Of a stretch of DNA of 64,000 nucleotides, positions 1 to 10,573 are shown in pieces (the stretch's first letter is position 1; each line of letters begins with the position of its first letter). The notes under the pieces are model-generated. The model searched no databases, was not told the DNA's origin, and saw only the letters and a program-made list of their open reading frames with translations. Source of the stretch: Burkholderiales bacterium (GTDB lineage: Bacteria; Pseudomonadota; Gammaproteobacteria; Burkholderiales; Burkholderiaceae_E); contig QEVL01000018.1 of NCBI GenBank assembly GCA_003577305.1, positions 17,840-81,839 on the forward strand, written 5' to 3'. The position numbers and the translations under genes were made by a program.

Positions 1-48
1 GTCGGCGTAGAACGCGGGGACGGCGGGCGCGGGACGAGCGGACGACAT
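1..48 (-). CDS. 5' end of an unidentified leftward gene (partial)
   Basis: An ATG on the reverse strand opens a reading frame that runs off the left edge (MSSARPAPAVPAFYAD...). A weak AGGG lies about 8 bases upstream. Only 16 codons are visible, so the family cannot be recognised. The frame is open and the position fits a gene downstream of groEL on the same strand, but it could be a chance frame. Confidence 0.35.
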   Translation of the reverse strand, partial: MSSARPAPAVPAFYAD

Positions 49-148
49 GGCGGTGCCCTGTGCGGACGGAAGCGGGCCCCGATGCTAAGGAAGAGCGCGC
101 CTGCGCGACGAAGATGGCACGCCGCCAGCAGGGGCATCGATTCGCGTG

Positions 149-1771
<1,623 letters not shown>

Positions 1772-1815
1772 GCCTGACGAATACCCGGACGGAACCTGCC
1801 TCGTTGCGATGCGTA

Positions 1816-1884
1816 ATGAATACTTCAAACGCACTACATCGGCTTGACCGAAGTCAACGCGGCCGCGGCTGCGGCGGCGACAAT
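1816..1884. promoter_or_regulatory. Divergent groEL/hsp20 promoter region with FNR/Dnr-like dyad
   Basis: The perfect dyad TTGAC-CGAA-GTCAA at 1844-1857 matches the CRP/FNR-family pattern (TTGAY-N4-RTCAA). Rightward, GACAAT at 1879-1884 begins 28.5 bases from the dyad centre. Leftward, TATTCA (1822 to 1817) begins at the same distance. That is close to the spacing of class II FNR-type promoters, so one site could activate both genes. No convincing CIRCE element was seen. Identification of the factor is inference. Confidence 0.55.
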
Positions 1885-1922
1885 TTTTGCGCACCCGACA
1901 ACCCCGACTGGAGGTCGCTCAG

Positions 1923-2489
1923 ATGGCCCGATCCGCATCGAAAGTTCCGGTCAAGGCCGCCAGGGAAGCGGCCGAAGCAGCCACGCCCGCGCCGCAGGCG
2001 CAGTCCTCGGGCCTGCAGCTCTGGCGCCCGTTCGAGAGCCTGCGCCGCGAGGTCGACCGCCTGTTCGAAGACTTCGGTCGCGACTTCTGGCGCCCGGCTT
2101 TCGGGCGCCCGCTGATCGACATCGAGCCGTTCATGCGCCGCGAAATGCCCTGGATGTCGGCCCCCGCGGTGGACATCGCCGAAAAGGAGGCCGCCTACGA
2201 GGTGACCGCGGAAATTCCGGGCATGGACGAAAAGGACATCGAGGTGACCGTGGCCGACAACGCGCTCACGGTCAAGGGCCAGAAGCAGGAAGACAAGGAA
2301 GAGAAGAAGAAGGACTACCACCTGCGCGAGCGCCGCTTCGGATCGTTCGAGCGCCGCTTCCGGCTGCCCGACGACGTCGACACCGAGCGGATCGAAGCGA
2401 GTTTCGCCAAGGGTGTGTTGCGGGTCACGCTGCCGAAGAAGGCCGGCACCCGCAGGAGCGGCAAGCAGATCAAGGTGAAGGCCGGCTGA
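1923..2489 (+). CDS. Hsp20/alpha-crystallin small heat shock protein
   Basis: A 188-residue ATP-independent holdase. The alpha-crystallin domain spans about residues 78-185, with VDIAEKEAAYEVTAEIPGM at its start and the conserved GVLRVTLPK near its end, followed by a basic tail. The N-terminal ~35 residues are Ala/Lys-rich. The ATG at 1923 was chosen over an upstream in-frame start because GGAGG sits about 8 bases before it. The gene is divergent from groEL with a shared dyad between them. Small Hsps hold unfolding clients for refolding by the ATP-dependent chaperones, so pairing with a stress GroEL makes sense. Confidence 0.95.
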   Translation: MARSASKVPVKAAREAAEAATPAPQAQSSGLQLWRPFESLRREVDRLFEDFGRDFWRPAFGRPLIDIEPFMRREMPWMSAPAVDIAEKEAAYEVTAEIPGMDEKDIEVTVADNALTVKGQKQEDKEEKKKDYHLRERRFGSFERRFRLPDDVDTERIEASFAKGVLRVTLPKKAGTRRSGKQIKVKAG

Positions 2490-2549
2490 ACAGTGCGCCG
2501 ATCGGCGCAGTGACGATCGCAGTCCCGACCCCGACAGACCGCTCGTTCG

Positions 2550-3305
2550 GTGTCCGATCCGTTGCACGCAGCGCTGCTGCTCGCTGCCGCTTTCGTCGCC
2601 GGCGCGCTCAACTCCGTCGCCGGCGGCGGCAGCTTTCTCACGCTGCCGGCGCTGGTGTTCACCGGCGTGCCGGCGGTCGTCGCGAACGCCACCGGTACCG
2701 TCGCGCTGCTGCCCGGCTACCTGTCCGGCGCGCTGGGCTTTCGCTCCGACATGCAGGCGCCGCCCGGGCTGTCGATGCGCATGCTCGCGGGCGTGAGCCT
2801 CATCGGTGGCGCGCTCGGCGCGGCGCTGCTGCTGCTCACCGGCGACGCGGCATTCCGCCGGCTGGTGCCCTGGCTGCTGCTCGCCGCCACGGCGGTATTC
2901 GCCGCCGGACCGTGGCTGATGCGGCGCGCCGGAGGCAGCGGCGCTGCGCCGGCCGGAGCGGCGCGATCGATCGTCGGCGTGCTCGCCGTCGCGGCCTACG
3001 GCGGCTACTTCAACGGCGGCCTGGGCATCCTGCTGCTGGCCCTCTTCGGCCTGCTCGGCCAGTCCAACCTGAATGCGATGAACGGGCTGAAGAACCTGGT
3101 CTCGGCGCTGCTCACCGCGATCGCGGTCGTGGTCTACGCCTGGGGCGGCCTGGTGCTGTGGCCGCACGCGCTCGCGATGATGGTCGCGGCCACCGCCGGC
3201 GGCTACCTGGGCGCGCGCGCGGCGCGACGCGTCGCGCCGGCGGTGCTGCGTGCGGCCATCGTCGCAACCGGACTCGTGATGAGCGCACTGTTCTTCCTGC
3301 GCTGA
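2550..3305 (+). CDS. TauE/SafE-family sulfite/sulfonate exporter-like membrane protein
   Basis: A 251-residue polytopic membrane protein with about eight hydrophobic segments. The family hallmark GALNSVAGGGSFLTLPAL lies in the first membrane hairpin, and a second-repeat match GGYFNGGLGILLLALFG lies mid-protein. It starts at GTG, 60 bases after hsp20, and no in-frame ATG precedes the conserved region. Members move anions such as sulfite, sulfonates or organic acids; the substrate here cannot be read from sequence. It may be read through from hsp20. Confidence 0.88.
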   Translation: MSDPLHAALLLAAAFVAGALNSVAGGGSFLTLPALVFTGVPAVVANATGTVALLPGYLSGALGFRSDMQAPPGLSMRMLAGVSLIGGALGAALLLLTGDAAFRRLVPWLLLAATAVFAAGPWLMRRAGGSGAAPAGAARSIVGVLAVAAYGGYFNGGLGILLLALFGLLGQSNLNAMNGLKNLVSALLTAIAVVVYAWGGLVLWPHALAMMVAATAGGYLGARAARRVAPAVLRAAIVATGLVMSALFFLR

Positions 3306-3385
3306 TTCAGCTTCGGTTCAGCACGCCGCGCCGATACTCCCGCTCGTAGCCGTCATCGGCATCATCGCTCCACGGGAGTCGCATC

Positions 3386-3709
3386 ATGAAAGCACGCCAT
3401 CTGTTCGCTGCCGCCGCAACCGCCGCCGCGCTCGCCGGCAGCGCCCTGGTCGCCATGCCCGCCTCGGCCAGCGACCGCGTACGCCAGCAGGAGGCCCGCC
3501 AACTGCGCGAAAGTGGCAAGATCCTGTCGATCGAGGACATCCTCGGCCGCGCCCGGGGCGCGCAGCCCGGTCAGATCGTGGAAGTCGAACTCGAGCGCGA
3601 AGACGGTCGCTACGTCTACGAGGTCAAGGTGATCGACGACTCCGACAGGGTGCACAAGCTCGAACTCGACGCGGGCAGCGGCGAGTTGCTGCGGCGCAAG
3701 ACACGGTGA
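3386..3709 (+). CDS. Secreted PepSY-domain protein
   Basis: A 107-residue protein with a signal peptide (MKARHLFAAAATAAALAGS, cleavage after ASA near residue 29). One PepSY domain follows, seen as an LSIEDILGRARGAQPGQIVEVELE segment, then YVYEVKVID and a basic tail. It should act in the periplasm. It lies immediately before a response regulator (4-base gap) and a histidine kinase. This PepSY-regulator-kinase order is common in proteobacteria, and the PepSY protein may modulate the sensor or be its target (inference). Confidence 0.85.
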   Translation: MKARHLFAAAATAAALAGSALVAMPASASDRVRQQEARQLRESGKILSIEDILGRARGAQPGQIVEVELEREDGRYVYEVKVIDDSDRVHKLELDAGSGELLRRKTR

Positions 3710-3713
3710 ACGG

Positions 3714-4379
3714 GTGCGCCTGCTGATCGCCGAGGACGACGCCGCGCTCGCCGACCGGTTGCGCACGCGGCTGGCCGATGCGGGCTACGCGGTCGATGTC
3801 GCCGCCGACGGCGTCGAAGCCGCACACCTGGGCAGCACCGAGCCCTACGACGCGGTCGTCCTCGACCTCGGCCTGCCGTGCAAGGCGGGGCTGGCGGTGC
3901 TGCGCGAATGGCGCGCGGCCGGCAACACGGTCCCGGTGCTGATCCTCACCGCGCGCGACGGCTGGAGCGAGCGCGTCGAAGGCCTGCAGGCGGGTGCCGA
4001 CGATTACCTCGGCAAGCCGTTTCACCTCGAGGAACTGCTCGCGCGCGTGCAGGCACTGCTGCGCCGCGCCGCGCCGGTGCAGGCCACCGAGTTGCGCGCC
4101 GGCCACTGGCGGCTCGACGAGGCCCGCCAGTGCCTGATCGACGCGGATGGCCGCGAGCAGCCGCTCACCGGCACCGAATTCCGGCTGCTGCGCTACTTCA
4201 TGCGCCATCCGGACGAAGTGCTGTCCAAGACCAGGCTGTCCGAGCACGTCTACGACTACGACGCCGAGCGCGACAGCAACGTGATCGAGGTCTACGTGCG
4301 TCGCCTGCGCACGCTGCTGGGCGCCGGGCGCATCGAGACGCGGCGCGGCCAGGGCTACGTCTTCATCGGCCGCCCGTGA
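3714..4379 (+). CDS. OmpR/PhoB-family response regulator
   Basis: A 221-residue regulator. The receiver domain (about 1-115) has the EDD acidic pocket, phospho-acceptor Asp in VVLDLGLP, LTARDG, and Lys in LGKPFH. The winged-helix DNA-binding domain (about 125-220) contains LTGTEFRLLRYFMRHP and the recognition segment SNVIEVYVRRLRTLLG. The GTG start lies 4 bases after the PepSY gene. Its stop overlaps the kinase start (GTGA). It resembles PhoP/QseB-type regulators; the regulon is unknown. Confidence 0.94.
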   Translation: MRLLIAEDDAALADRLRTRLADAGYAVDVAADGVEAAHLGSTEPYDAVVLDLGLPCKAGLAVLREWRAAGNTVPVLILTARDGWSERVEGLQAGADDYLGKPFHLEELLARVQALLRRAAPVQATELRAGHWRLDEARQCLIDADGREQPLTGTEFRLLRYFMRHPDEVLSKTRLSEHVYDYDAERDSNVIEVYVRRLRTLLGAGRIETRRGQGYVFIGRP

Positions 4380-5725
4380 AGTCGCTGCGCAACCGGCTCT
4401 CGCTGGCACTGTCGCTGGTGCTGCTCGCCGCGGCCGGCATCCTCGCTTTCGGACTGCAGGATTTCCCCCGGCGGCTGGTCGAGGACTTCGTCGGCTCGCG
4501 GCTGCGCCACGATGCCGACCTGCTGTACGCGCGCGTGCTCGATGCGCCCGACGCCGAGGCGGCGGCCCAGGAGGCGGCGGGCAACGAGTACCGGCTGCCG
4601 CTGTCGGGGCACTATTTCGTGATCCGCGTGGGCGCCGAGGTCATCCGCTCGCGCTCGCTGTGGGACGAAGACCTGGCGATGCCTGCCGATGCGCAGGCCG
4701 GATCGACCCGGCGCGTTTCCGGCCCGGCAGGCCAGACGCTGCTGGTGTTCGCCAAGCGCTTTCCGGGCGCCGACGCCGGCATCACGGTCGCCGTCGCGGA
4801 AGACGTCTCGGCGATCGACGACGCGATCGCGCGCTTTCGCTGGCGGCTGATGATCGGTGTCGCGCTGGCCCTGCTCGCCCTGCTCGCCTTGCAGCGCGGG
4901 CTGCTGGTGCACGGACTCGCGCCGCTCGACGACGCGGTCGCCACCTGCCGGCGCATCGAGCGCGGCGAGCCGCTCGCCGGCGCGCCCGGCTCGCCCGTGC
5001 GCGCCGCGCCCTCCGAAGTGCAGCCGATGCTCGATGCGATCGACCGGCTGGCGCGCCACCACGCACAGCGCCTGGGGCGGATACGGCACGCGGTGGGCAA
5101 CCTCTCGCACGCGCTGAAGACACCGCTGGCGGTGCTCTCGCAGCAGGCCGACGACCTGGCCGGGCGCGGCGAGGCAGGCGCCGCCGCGTCGATGCACGCC
5201 CAGGTCGAGGCGATGCGTGCGACGATCGAGCGCGAACTGCGGCGCGCGCGCCTGGCCGGCGGCAGCACGCCGGGCGAACCGGTGGAGATCCGCGCGCTGC
5301 TCGGGGCGCTCGCGGACGTGCTGCAGCAACTGCACCGCGATCGCGGCATCACGATCGAGCGCGACGTACAGGAGCGGCGCATCGCGCTCGATCGCGAAGA
5401 CCTGCTCGAGCTCTTCGGCAACCTGCTCGACAACGCCTGCAAGTGGGCGCGCCACCGCGTCCGCGTCTCGGTCCTGCCTGCCGGGCCGGCCGGCGATGCG
5501 CTGGAGTTCAGCGTCGAGGACGACGGTCCCGGCGTGCCCGACGAGATGCTCGCGCAACTCGGCACCGCCGGCATGCGCATCGACGAGCAGCAGCCCGGCC
5601 ACGGACTGGGCCTGGCGATCGCCGCCGACATCGTCGCGCAATACGGCGGCTCGATCCGCTATCGCGGCTCGGACGCGCTGGGCGGCCTGCGGGTGCAGGC
5701 CCGCCTGCCGCTGCCGGTGCGCTGA
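4376..5725 (+). CDS. PhoQ-like sensor histidine kinase
   Basis: A 449-residue membrane sensor starting at GTG and overlapping the regulator stop by 4 bases. It has a first TM helix (about 5-25), a periplasmic sensor region, and a second TM helix (near 157-175). The HisKA domain has the phospho-acceptor His in GNLSHALKTPLAVL. The HATPase domain shows N-box NLLDNACKWA, G1 DDGPGVP and G2 GHGLGLAI. It should phosphorylate the adjacent regulator. The region before the H-box lacks a strong HAMP match. The signal is unknown. Confidence 0.93.
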   Translation: MKSLRNRLSLALSLVLLAAAGILAFGLQDFPRRLVEDFVGSRLRHDADLLYARVLDAPDAEAAAQEAAGNEYRLPLSGHYFVIRVGAEVIRSRSLWDEDLAMPADAQAGSTRRVSGPAGQTLLVFAKRFPGADAGITVAVAEDVSAIDDAIARFRWRLMIGVALALLALLALQRGLLVHGLAPLDDAVATCRRIERGEPLAGAPGSPVRAAPSEVQPMLDAIDRLARHHAQRLGRIRHAVGNLSHALKTPLAVLSQQADDLAGRGEAGAAASMHAQVEAMRATIERELRRARLAGGSTPGEPVEIRALLGALADVLQQLHRDRGITIERDVQERRIALDREDLLELFGNLLDNACKWARHRVRVSVLPAGPAGDALEFSVEDDGPGVPDEMLAQLGTAGMRIDEQQPGHGLGLAIAADIVAQYGGSIRYRGSDALGGLRVQARLPLPVR

Positions 5726-5767
5726 AGCGTTCGGCCGTGCATGCGCCGCACGCCGAGTACCTCCGGC

Positions 5768-5811
5768 TTGATGCAAATTAAATGCGAATTCTTCGCGTTT
5801 TCGTTTAGAAT
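5768..5811 (+). promoter_or_regulatory. FNR/Dnr-like box and candidate -10 before the TonB-ABC-NnrS operon
   Basis: TTGAT-GCAA-ATTAA (5768-5781) matches nine of ten positions of TTGAT-N4-ATCAA. TAGAAT at 5806-5811 is a good -10, placed 31.5 bases from the dyad centre, slightly longer than the class II ideal. The stretch is AT-rich compared with its surroundings. A second imperfect repeat (GCGAA-TTC-TTCGC, 5784-5796) lies between them and could bind another repressor such as Fur. NnrS genes are classically controlled by NO-responsive FNR-family proteins, which supports the reading. Confidence 0.55.
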
Positions 5812-5888
5812 TGCCGTTGGAGCGACCGGGCTACCGTGGAGTGGCACGCCTCGCACGACGAATCCGTCTCTTGCACCAGGACCCGGAC

Positions 5889-7958
5889 TTGCGATACCTG
5901 CCCATCATTTTCGTCGGCGGTGCAACCGCCTTGCTCGCCCCTTCGTCGCAGGCCCAGCCCCGGCTCGATGCAGTGGTGGTCACCGCAACCGGGCGCGCGG
6001 TCGATCCGATCGACACGCCGCAGGCGGTCGAAATCCTGTCGCCGCAGCGGGCATCGGCCGCGGCGCCGGTGGGCGAGATGTTTCGCGGCGAACCGGGCCT
6101 CGCGGTGCAATCGGACGGCGCCTGGGGCCAGAATCCGGTGCTGCGCGGCCTGAAGAAAGAGAGCGTGGTCGTTCTGGTCGACGGCGTGCGCGTCAACTCC
6201 GCGCAACCGCAGGGCGCGATCGCTTCGTTCCTCGACCTCGGCCTGCTCGAGCGCGCCGAAGTCGTCAAGGGGCCCGGTTCGGTGCTGTACGGCAGCGGCG
6301 CGCTGGGGGGCGTGGTCAACCTGCTCACGCCGGAGCCCCGCTTCACGGCGCAACCGGCGATCGGGGGCCGAATCGGGCTGGGCGCCGGCAGCAACGATCG
6401 CAGCCTCTCGGGAGCGCTGCTGCTGCAGCGTTCGAATGCCGAGCATGCGCTCGTGCTCGGCGCGGCCGCGCGCGACGCCGGCGATTACCGCAGCCCGGAC
6501 GGGCGCGAAACGGACACCGGTTACCGCTCGGACACGCTGCTTGCCAAGTACCGCTATCGACTATCGAGTCGCACCAGCCTGAAGCTGAACCTGCAGCGCC
6601 ACGCCGATCACGACGTCTGGTATCCGGGCTCGGCGCGCACCGGCGGGCAACCCGGCGGCGCGGGCATCCCGCCCCCGCTGGGCACGGTGACGATCCACTC
6701 GCCCGAGCAGCGCCGCGACCTGTTCGAGACCGGCATCGAAACCATACTCGGTCCCGGCAGGCTCGAAGCGGATCTGTATCGACAGGAGGTCTTCCGGCAG
6801 ATCCGCGCATACTCGGCGGCGATCGGCCGCGACTATGTACGCAACGATGTCACCTTCGCCACCGACGGGCTGCGGGCGAAGTACCTCGTGCCCGCGGGAG
6901 ACCGGCATCTGCTCACGCTCGGCGCGGAATCCTGGCGCATGCGCGCAGACCCCGAGCGCTACATCGACAACAACCCCCCGCTGTTCGACAACAACCTGCG
7001 CAACGACCCGTTCGACCGCGGCGTCCTGCGCTCCTCCGGGGTGTTCGTGCAGGACGAGATCGATCTCGGCGGCACGCGCGTGGTGGCCGGCGCGCGACTC
7101 GACCGGGTCGCGGGCGACGCAGCGAGCAAGGGCGCAGGCCCGGCCGCGCAGACCACCGGTCTCGATCACCGGGACACGACGCTGTCCTGGTCGCTGGGCG
7201 CGACCCGCGCACTGTCCGAGCGGGCGAGCGTCTACGCCAACGTCGGCCGCGGTTATCGGGCGGCCGACATGCGCGAGCGTTTCGAGGATGCGGCGCGCGG
7301 CGATGGCTACTACCACATCGGCAATCCGCAGCTCGAACCCGAGCGCTCGACCAGCGTCGAGCTCGGGGTCAAGGGCCGCGACGCCACGCTCGAATACGGC
7401 CTGGCTGCGTTCCACACGCGCATCGACGACTACATCGCGGGACGCGTCACCGGCGCGGTGCAACCCGCGACGGGCCTGCCGGTCAAGCGTACCGAGAACC
7501 TCGACCGGGCCGTGATCTACGGCATCGAGGGCAGCATCAGGGCACCGATCGGCAGACTGGTCGGCGACGCCGCCTTCACCTGGCTGCGCGGCACGAATCG
7601 CCAGGACGACGAGCCGCTCTACCAGATGCCGCCGCCCGAAGTGCGCGTCGGCATCGGCCAGCCCGCCGAGCGCGGCTTTCACTGGCGCGCGCAACTGCGG
7701 GCCGTGGTACGGCAGAACCGGGTCGCGACACGCTTCTCGGCGGGCACCGAGGATCCGACCCCGGGGTTCGTCACCGCCGACCTTCGCTTCGGCTGGCGCT
7801 TCGGCAAGCTCGGCCCGATGCAGCGCTCGAGCCTCGACCTGCGCCTGGTGAACCTGTTCGACCGGCGCTACCATGAGCACCTCGTCGAAGGGATTTCCGG
7901 ACGCGAGCTGCCCGCGCCGGGACGCGGCCTGATCCTCGGCCTGAACGGGAGCTTCTGA
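5889..7958 (+). CDS. TonB-dependent outer-membrane receptor
   Basis: A 689-residue receptor. The TTG start is preceded by AGGA at a 7-base gap and begins a signal peptide (LRYLPIIFVGGATALLAPS, cleavage after SQA). The plug domain carries the TonB-box-like DAVVVTATG, the VLRGLKKESVVVLVDGVR core and GPGSVLYGSGALGGVVNL. The barrel ends in an aromatic residue (LILGLNGSF), as usual. It resembles haem/siderophore-type receptors but the ligand is not readable. It is the first gene of a translationally coupled operon (TGATG into the next gene), so it probably brings the ABC transporter's substrate across the outer membrane. Confidence 0.92.
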   Translation: MRYLPIIFVGGATALLAPSSQAQPRLDAVVVTATGRAVDPIDTPQAVEILSPQRASAAAPVGEMFRGEPGLAVQSDGAWGQNPVLRGLKKESVVVLVDGVRVNSAQPQGAIASFLDLGLLERAEVVKGPGSVLYGSGALGGVVNLLTPEPRFTAQPAIGGRIGLGAGSNDRSLSGALLLQRSNAEHALVLGAAARDAGDYRSPDGRETDTGYRSDTLLAKYRYRLSSRTSLKLNLQRHADHDVWYPGSARTGGQPGGAGIPPPLGTVTIHSPEQRRDLFETGIETILGPGRLEADLYRQEVFRQIRAYSAAIGRDYVRNDVTFATDGLRAKYLVPAGDRHLLTLGAESWRMRADPERYIDNNPPLFDNNLRNDPFDRGVLRSSGVFVQDEIDLGGTRVVAGARLDRVAGDAASKGAGPAAQTTGLDHRDTTLSWSLGATRALSERASVYANVGRGYRAADMRERFEDAARGDGYYHIGNPQLEPERSTSVELGVKGRDATLEYGLAAFHTRIDDYIAGRVTGAVQPATGLPVKRTENLDRAVIYGIEGSIRAPIGRLVGDAAFTWLRGTNRQDDEPLYQMPPPEVRVGIGQPAERGFHWRAQLRAVVRQNRVATRFSAGTEDPTPGFVTADLRFGWRFGKLGPMQRSSLDLRLVNLFDRRYHEHLVEGISGRELPAPGRGLILGLNGSF

Positions 7959-8925
7959 TGCGCGGTCCGTCACAGCCCGCACGTCGCAGCCTGCTGACGG
8001 CACTGACCGCGCTGGCTGTCGTGCCGGGCGTTGGCGCGACCACTGCCCCGCCCGAGCCGAAGCTGCCGCGGCTGCTGCTCGCCGGCCCGTTCGCATCGGT
8101 CTCGAACCCGCTGATCCGCATGGCCGAGTCGGACACGCTCGCAGACCTGGCCGAAAAAGTGGAGTTCGTCTCGTGGCGCGATCCCGACCAGTTGCGCGTG
8201 ATGGCGCTCGAAGGCAAGGCCGACGTGCTCGCGTGTGGGTCGTCTCGCGCGATCCGTCGGTGAAGCGCCTGGCCGACCTGCGCGGGCGCGAGATCGCGAT
8301 GCCGTTCCGCGGCGACATGCCCGACATCCTGTTCGGCCTGGTCGCCGAGCGCGAAGGCATCGACCTGCGCAAGGACCTTCGGCTGCGCTACGTCGCCACG
8401 CCGATCGACGCGATGCAGCTGCTCGTGACGCGCCGCGTCGAGAACGCGCTGCTCGCCGAGCCGGCAGTCTCGATGGCGCTGCGCAAGACCGGCTCGTTTC
8501 CGCTCAGCCTGGTCGCACCCGAGCTGCATCGCGCAATCGACCTGCAGGCCGAGTGGGGACGCGCATTGGGGCGCGATCCGCGCATTCCGCAGGCCGGCAT
8601 CGCGGTGATGGCGAGCGTGATGGACCGCCCCGACCTGGTTGCGCGCATCGCGGGCGCGTATGCGCAGGCACTCGACTGGTGCAACACCGATGCGCAGGAG
8701 TGCGGCCGGATGGTCGCCCGGCACATCGACGCACTGCTGCCCGAAGCGGTTGCCGACTCGATCGCATCGAGCCGCCTGCGCGCGGTGCCCGCCGCCGAGG
8801 CGCGCGCCGAACTCGAGTTCCTGTTCGGCCTGCTGCTGAAGAAGAACCCGGCGTTGCTCGGCGGGCGCCTGCCTCCCGACGACTTCTACGCGCGGCTGGC
8901 TGCGCCGTCGCGCGGATCGCGATGA
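7958..8925 (+). pseudogene. ABC transporter substrate-binding protein (NMT1/SsuA-like), broken by deletion and frameshift
   Basis: Frame one encodes a signal peptide and the N-terminal lobe up to ...MALEGKADVLA, then stops at 8263. The remainder (VWVVSRDPSVKRLADLRG... to ...FYARLAAPSRGSR) continues in another frame from about 8233. In this family some 25-30 residues normally separate these two blocks. So a short stretch seems missing as well as the frame being lost. It is not a simple single-base slip, and no slippery heptamer is visible. The stop overlaps the permease ATG (ATGA). Either the gene is inactive or the sequence has an error here. Confidence 0.8.
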
Positions 8926-9731
8926 AGCTGCTGGGCACCTGGATCGCCGGACTGCCGGCCTACCTCTGGAGTGGCTGGGGCGCGGTCGCCAGCCTGCTGA
9001 TGCTGGTGGCCGTCTGGGAGGCGATCGCGGCGATCTACGGGCCACTGGTGCTGCCCGATCCGCGCTCGGCGTTCCAGACGCTGCATGCACTGGTCACGAG
9101 CGGCGCAGCCTGGCCGGAGCTCGAAGCCACCGCGCGCCGCGCGCTGGCGGGCTTCGCACTGTCGGTGATCGCAGGCAGCGTGCTCGGGCTGGCCGCAGGC
9201 GTGTCGATGACCGCTTCGGCGATGTCGCGGCCGGTGGTCACCGTGCTGATGGGCACCCCGCCGATCGCATGGCTGGTGCTGGCGATGCTGTGGTTCGGCG
9301 CGAGTGACGGCACACCGGTGTTCACCGTGTTCGTCGCCAGCTTCCCGATCGTGTTCGTCGGCGCGCTGCAGGGAACGCGCACGCTCGACAACCAGCTCAG
9401 GACGATGGCGGAGTCGTTCCGGCTTCCACGACGCATGATGTTCTTCGACGTCTACCTGCCGCACGTGGTCTCCTACCTGTTCCCCGCCTGGATCGCCGCG
9501 CTCGGCATGTCGTGGAAAGTGGTGGTGATGGCCGAGCTGCTGTCCACGCAGGATGGCGTGGGCGCCGCGCTCGCGGTGTCGCGCTCGCAGCTCGACACCG
9601 CGGCCACGATGGCCTGGATCTCGGCGGTGGTCGGGCTGCTGCTGGCAGTCGAGTACCTGCTGCTCGAACCGGTCAAGCGCGAAGTCGAGCGCTGGCGCGA
9701 GCCCCACGCCGCTTCGGAGGTCGACCAGTGA
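8922..9731 (+). CDS. ABC transporter permease (nitrate/sulfonate/taurine type)
   Basis: A 269-residue BPD_transp_1 inner-membrane permease with about six TM helices. It has the EAA-type loop AESFRLPRRMMFFDVYLPHVVSYLF, which contacts the ATPase. The start overlaps the upstream gene by ATGA and the stop overlaps the ATPase start by GTGA. It belongs to the SsuC/TauC-like group by layout and by neighbouring genes. The substrate is unknown but is presumably shared with the TonB receptor. Confidence 0.92.
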   Translation: MKLLGTWIAGLPAYLWSGWGAVASLLMLVAVWEAIAAIYGPLVLPDPRSAFQTLHALVTSGAAWPELEATARRALAGFALSVIAGSVLGLAAGVSMTASAMSRPVVTVLMGTPPIAWLVLAMLWFGASDGTPVFTVFVASFPIVFVGALQGTRTLDNQLRTMAESFRLPRRMMFFDVYLPHVVSYLFPAWIAALGMSWKVVVMAELLSTQDGVGAALAVSRSQLDTAATMAWISAVVGLLLAVEYLLLEPVKREVERWREPHAASEVDQ

Positions 9732-10573
9732 GCGCACCGGCCCTGCGGGTGAGGAAACTGCACCACGCGTTCGCGCGCCACGAAGTGCTCGACGGCGTCG
9801 ACCTCGACCTCGAGGCCGGGCAGATCGTGGCGCTGGTGGGCCCCTCCGGCTGCGGCAAGACCACGTTGCTGCACCTGTGCGCCGGCCTGCTGCACGTGCG
9901 CGAAGGCTCGATCGACAACGGCTTCTCCAGCCAGGCCTTCATGTTCCAGCAGCCGCGCCTGCTGCCGTGGAAGACGGCGCTCGACAACATCGCGCTGGGC
10001 CTTGCCGCGGTGGGCATGGCGCGCGCCGAGCGCGAGCGCCGCGCGCACGAGCTCGCCCTGCGCCTCGGGCTGTCGGCGGTCGATCTCGACCGCTTCCCGC
10101 ACCAGCTCTCGGGCGGCATGCAGAGCCGCGTGTCGCTCGCGCGCGCGCTGGTGCTCGAACCGCAGCTGCTGCTGCTCGACGAACCGTTCTCCGCGCTCGA
10201 CGTCGGGCTGCGCGAGGAGCTCTACCGGCTGTTGCTGGCGCACCTGGCGGCGCGCCGCATGGGCGTGCTGATGATCACGCACGACCTGATGGAAGCGGTG
10301 CGGCTCTCCGACGAGATCCTGGTGATGGCGCCGCGCCCGGGCCGCGTCGTGGGGCGCTTCACGCTCGCTCTCGCGCCCGGGCGGCGCGACGAAGCCTGGA
10401 TCCACCGCAACACCGCGCGACTGATGCAGCAGGCGGTGGTGCGCGCGAGTTTCGGCCTGCCCGCGCGCTCGGCCGACGCGCCCGGGCCCGGCATCGAAGA
10501 GCTGGCCGAACTCGTGCCGGCCCGGCCGATGGCTGCGATCGTCCCCCTCGGACGCACCGCGGGCCGATGCTGA
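9728..10573 (+). CDS. ABC transporter ATP-binding protein (SsuB/TauB-like)
   Basis: A 281-residue ATPase starting at GTG, coupled to the permease. It has Walker A GPSGCGKTT, Q-loop FMFQQPRLLPWKT, signature LSGGMQSRVSLARAL, Walker B LLLLDEPFSALD and the switch His in MITHD. The C-terminal ~60 residues extend beyond the core domain (PGPGIEELAELVP). It powers import through the adjacent permease. Its final codons overlap the nnrS start by 7 bases. Confidence 0.94.
   Translation: MSAPALRVRKLHHAFARHEVLDGVDLDLEAGQIVALVGPSGCGKTTLLHLCAGLLHVREGSIDNGFSSQAFMFQQPRLLPWKTALDNIALGLAAVGMARAERERRAHELALRLGLSAVDLDRFPHQLSGGMQSRVSLARALVLEPQLLLLDEPFSALDVGLREELYRLLLAHLAARRMGVLMITHDLMEAVRLSDEILVMAPRPGRVVGRFTLALAPGRRDEAWIHRNTARLMQQAVVRASFGLPARSADAPGPGIEELAELVPARPMAAIVPLGRTAGRC

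Noticed and set aside
5781..5799. Fur box before the TonB receptor
   Set aside because: The GCGAA-TTC-TTCGC repeat has one mismatch when extended and does not fit the GATAAT-type Fur pattern well; kept only as a possible second operator.
8226..8242. Programmed ribosomal frameshift in the substrate-binding gene
   Set aside because: No slippery sequence or stimulator is visible, and conserved residues expected at the junction are missing, so a shift would not restore a normal protein.
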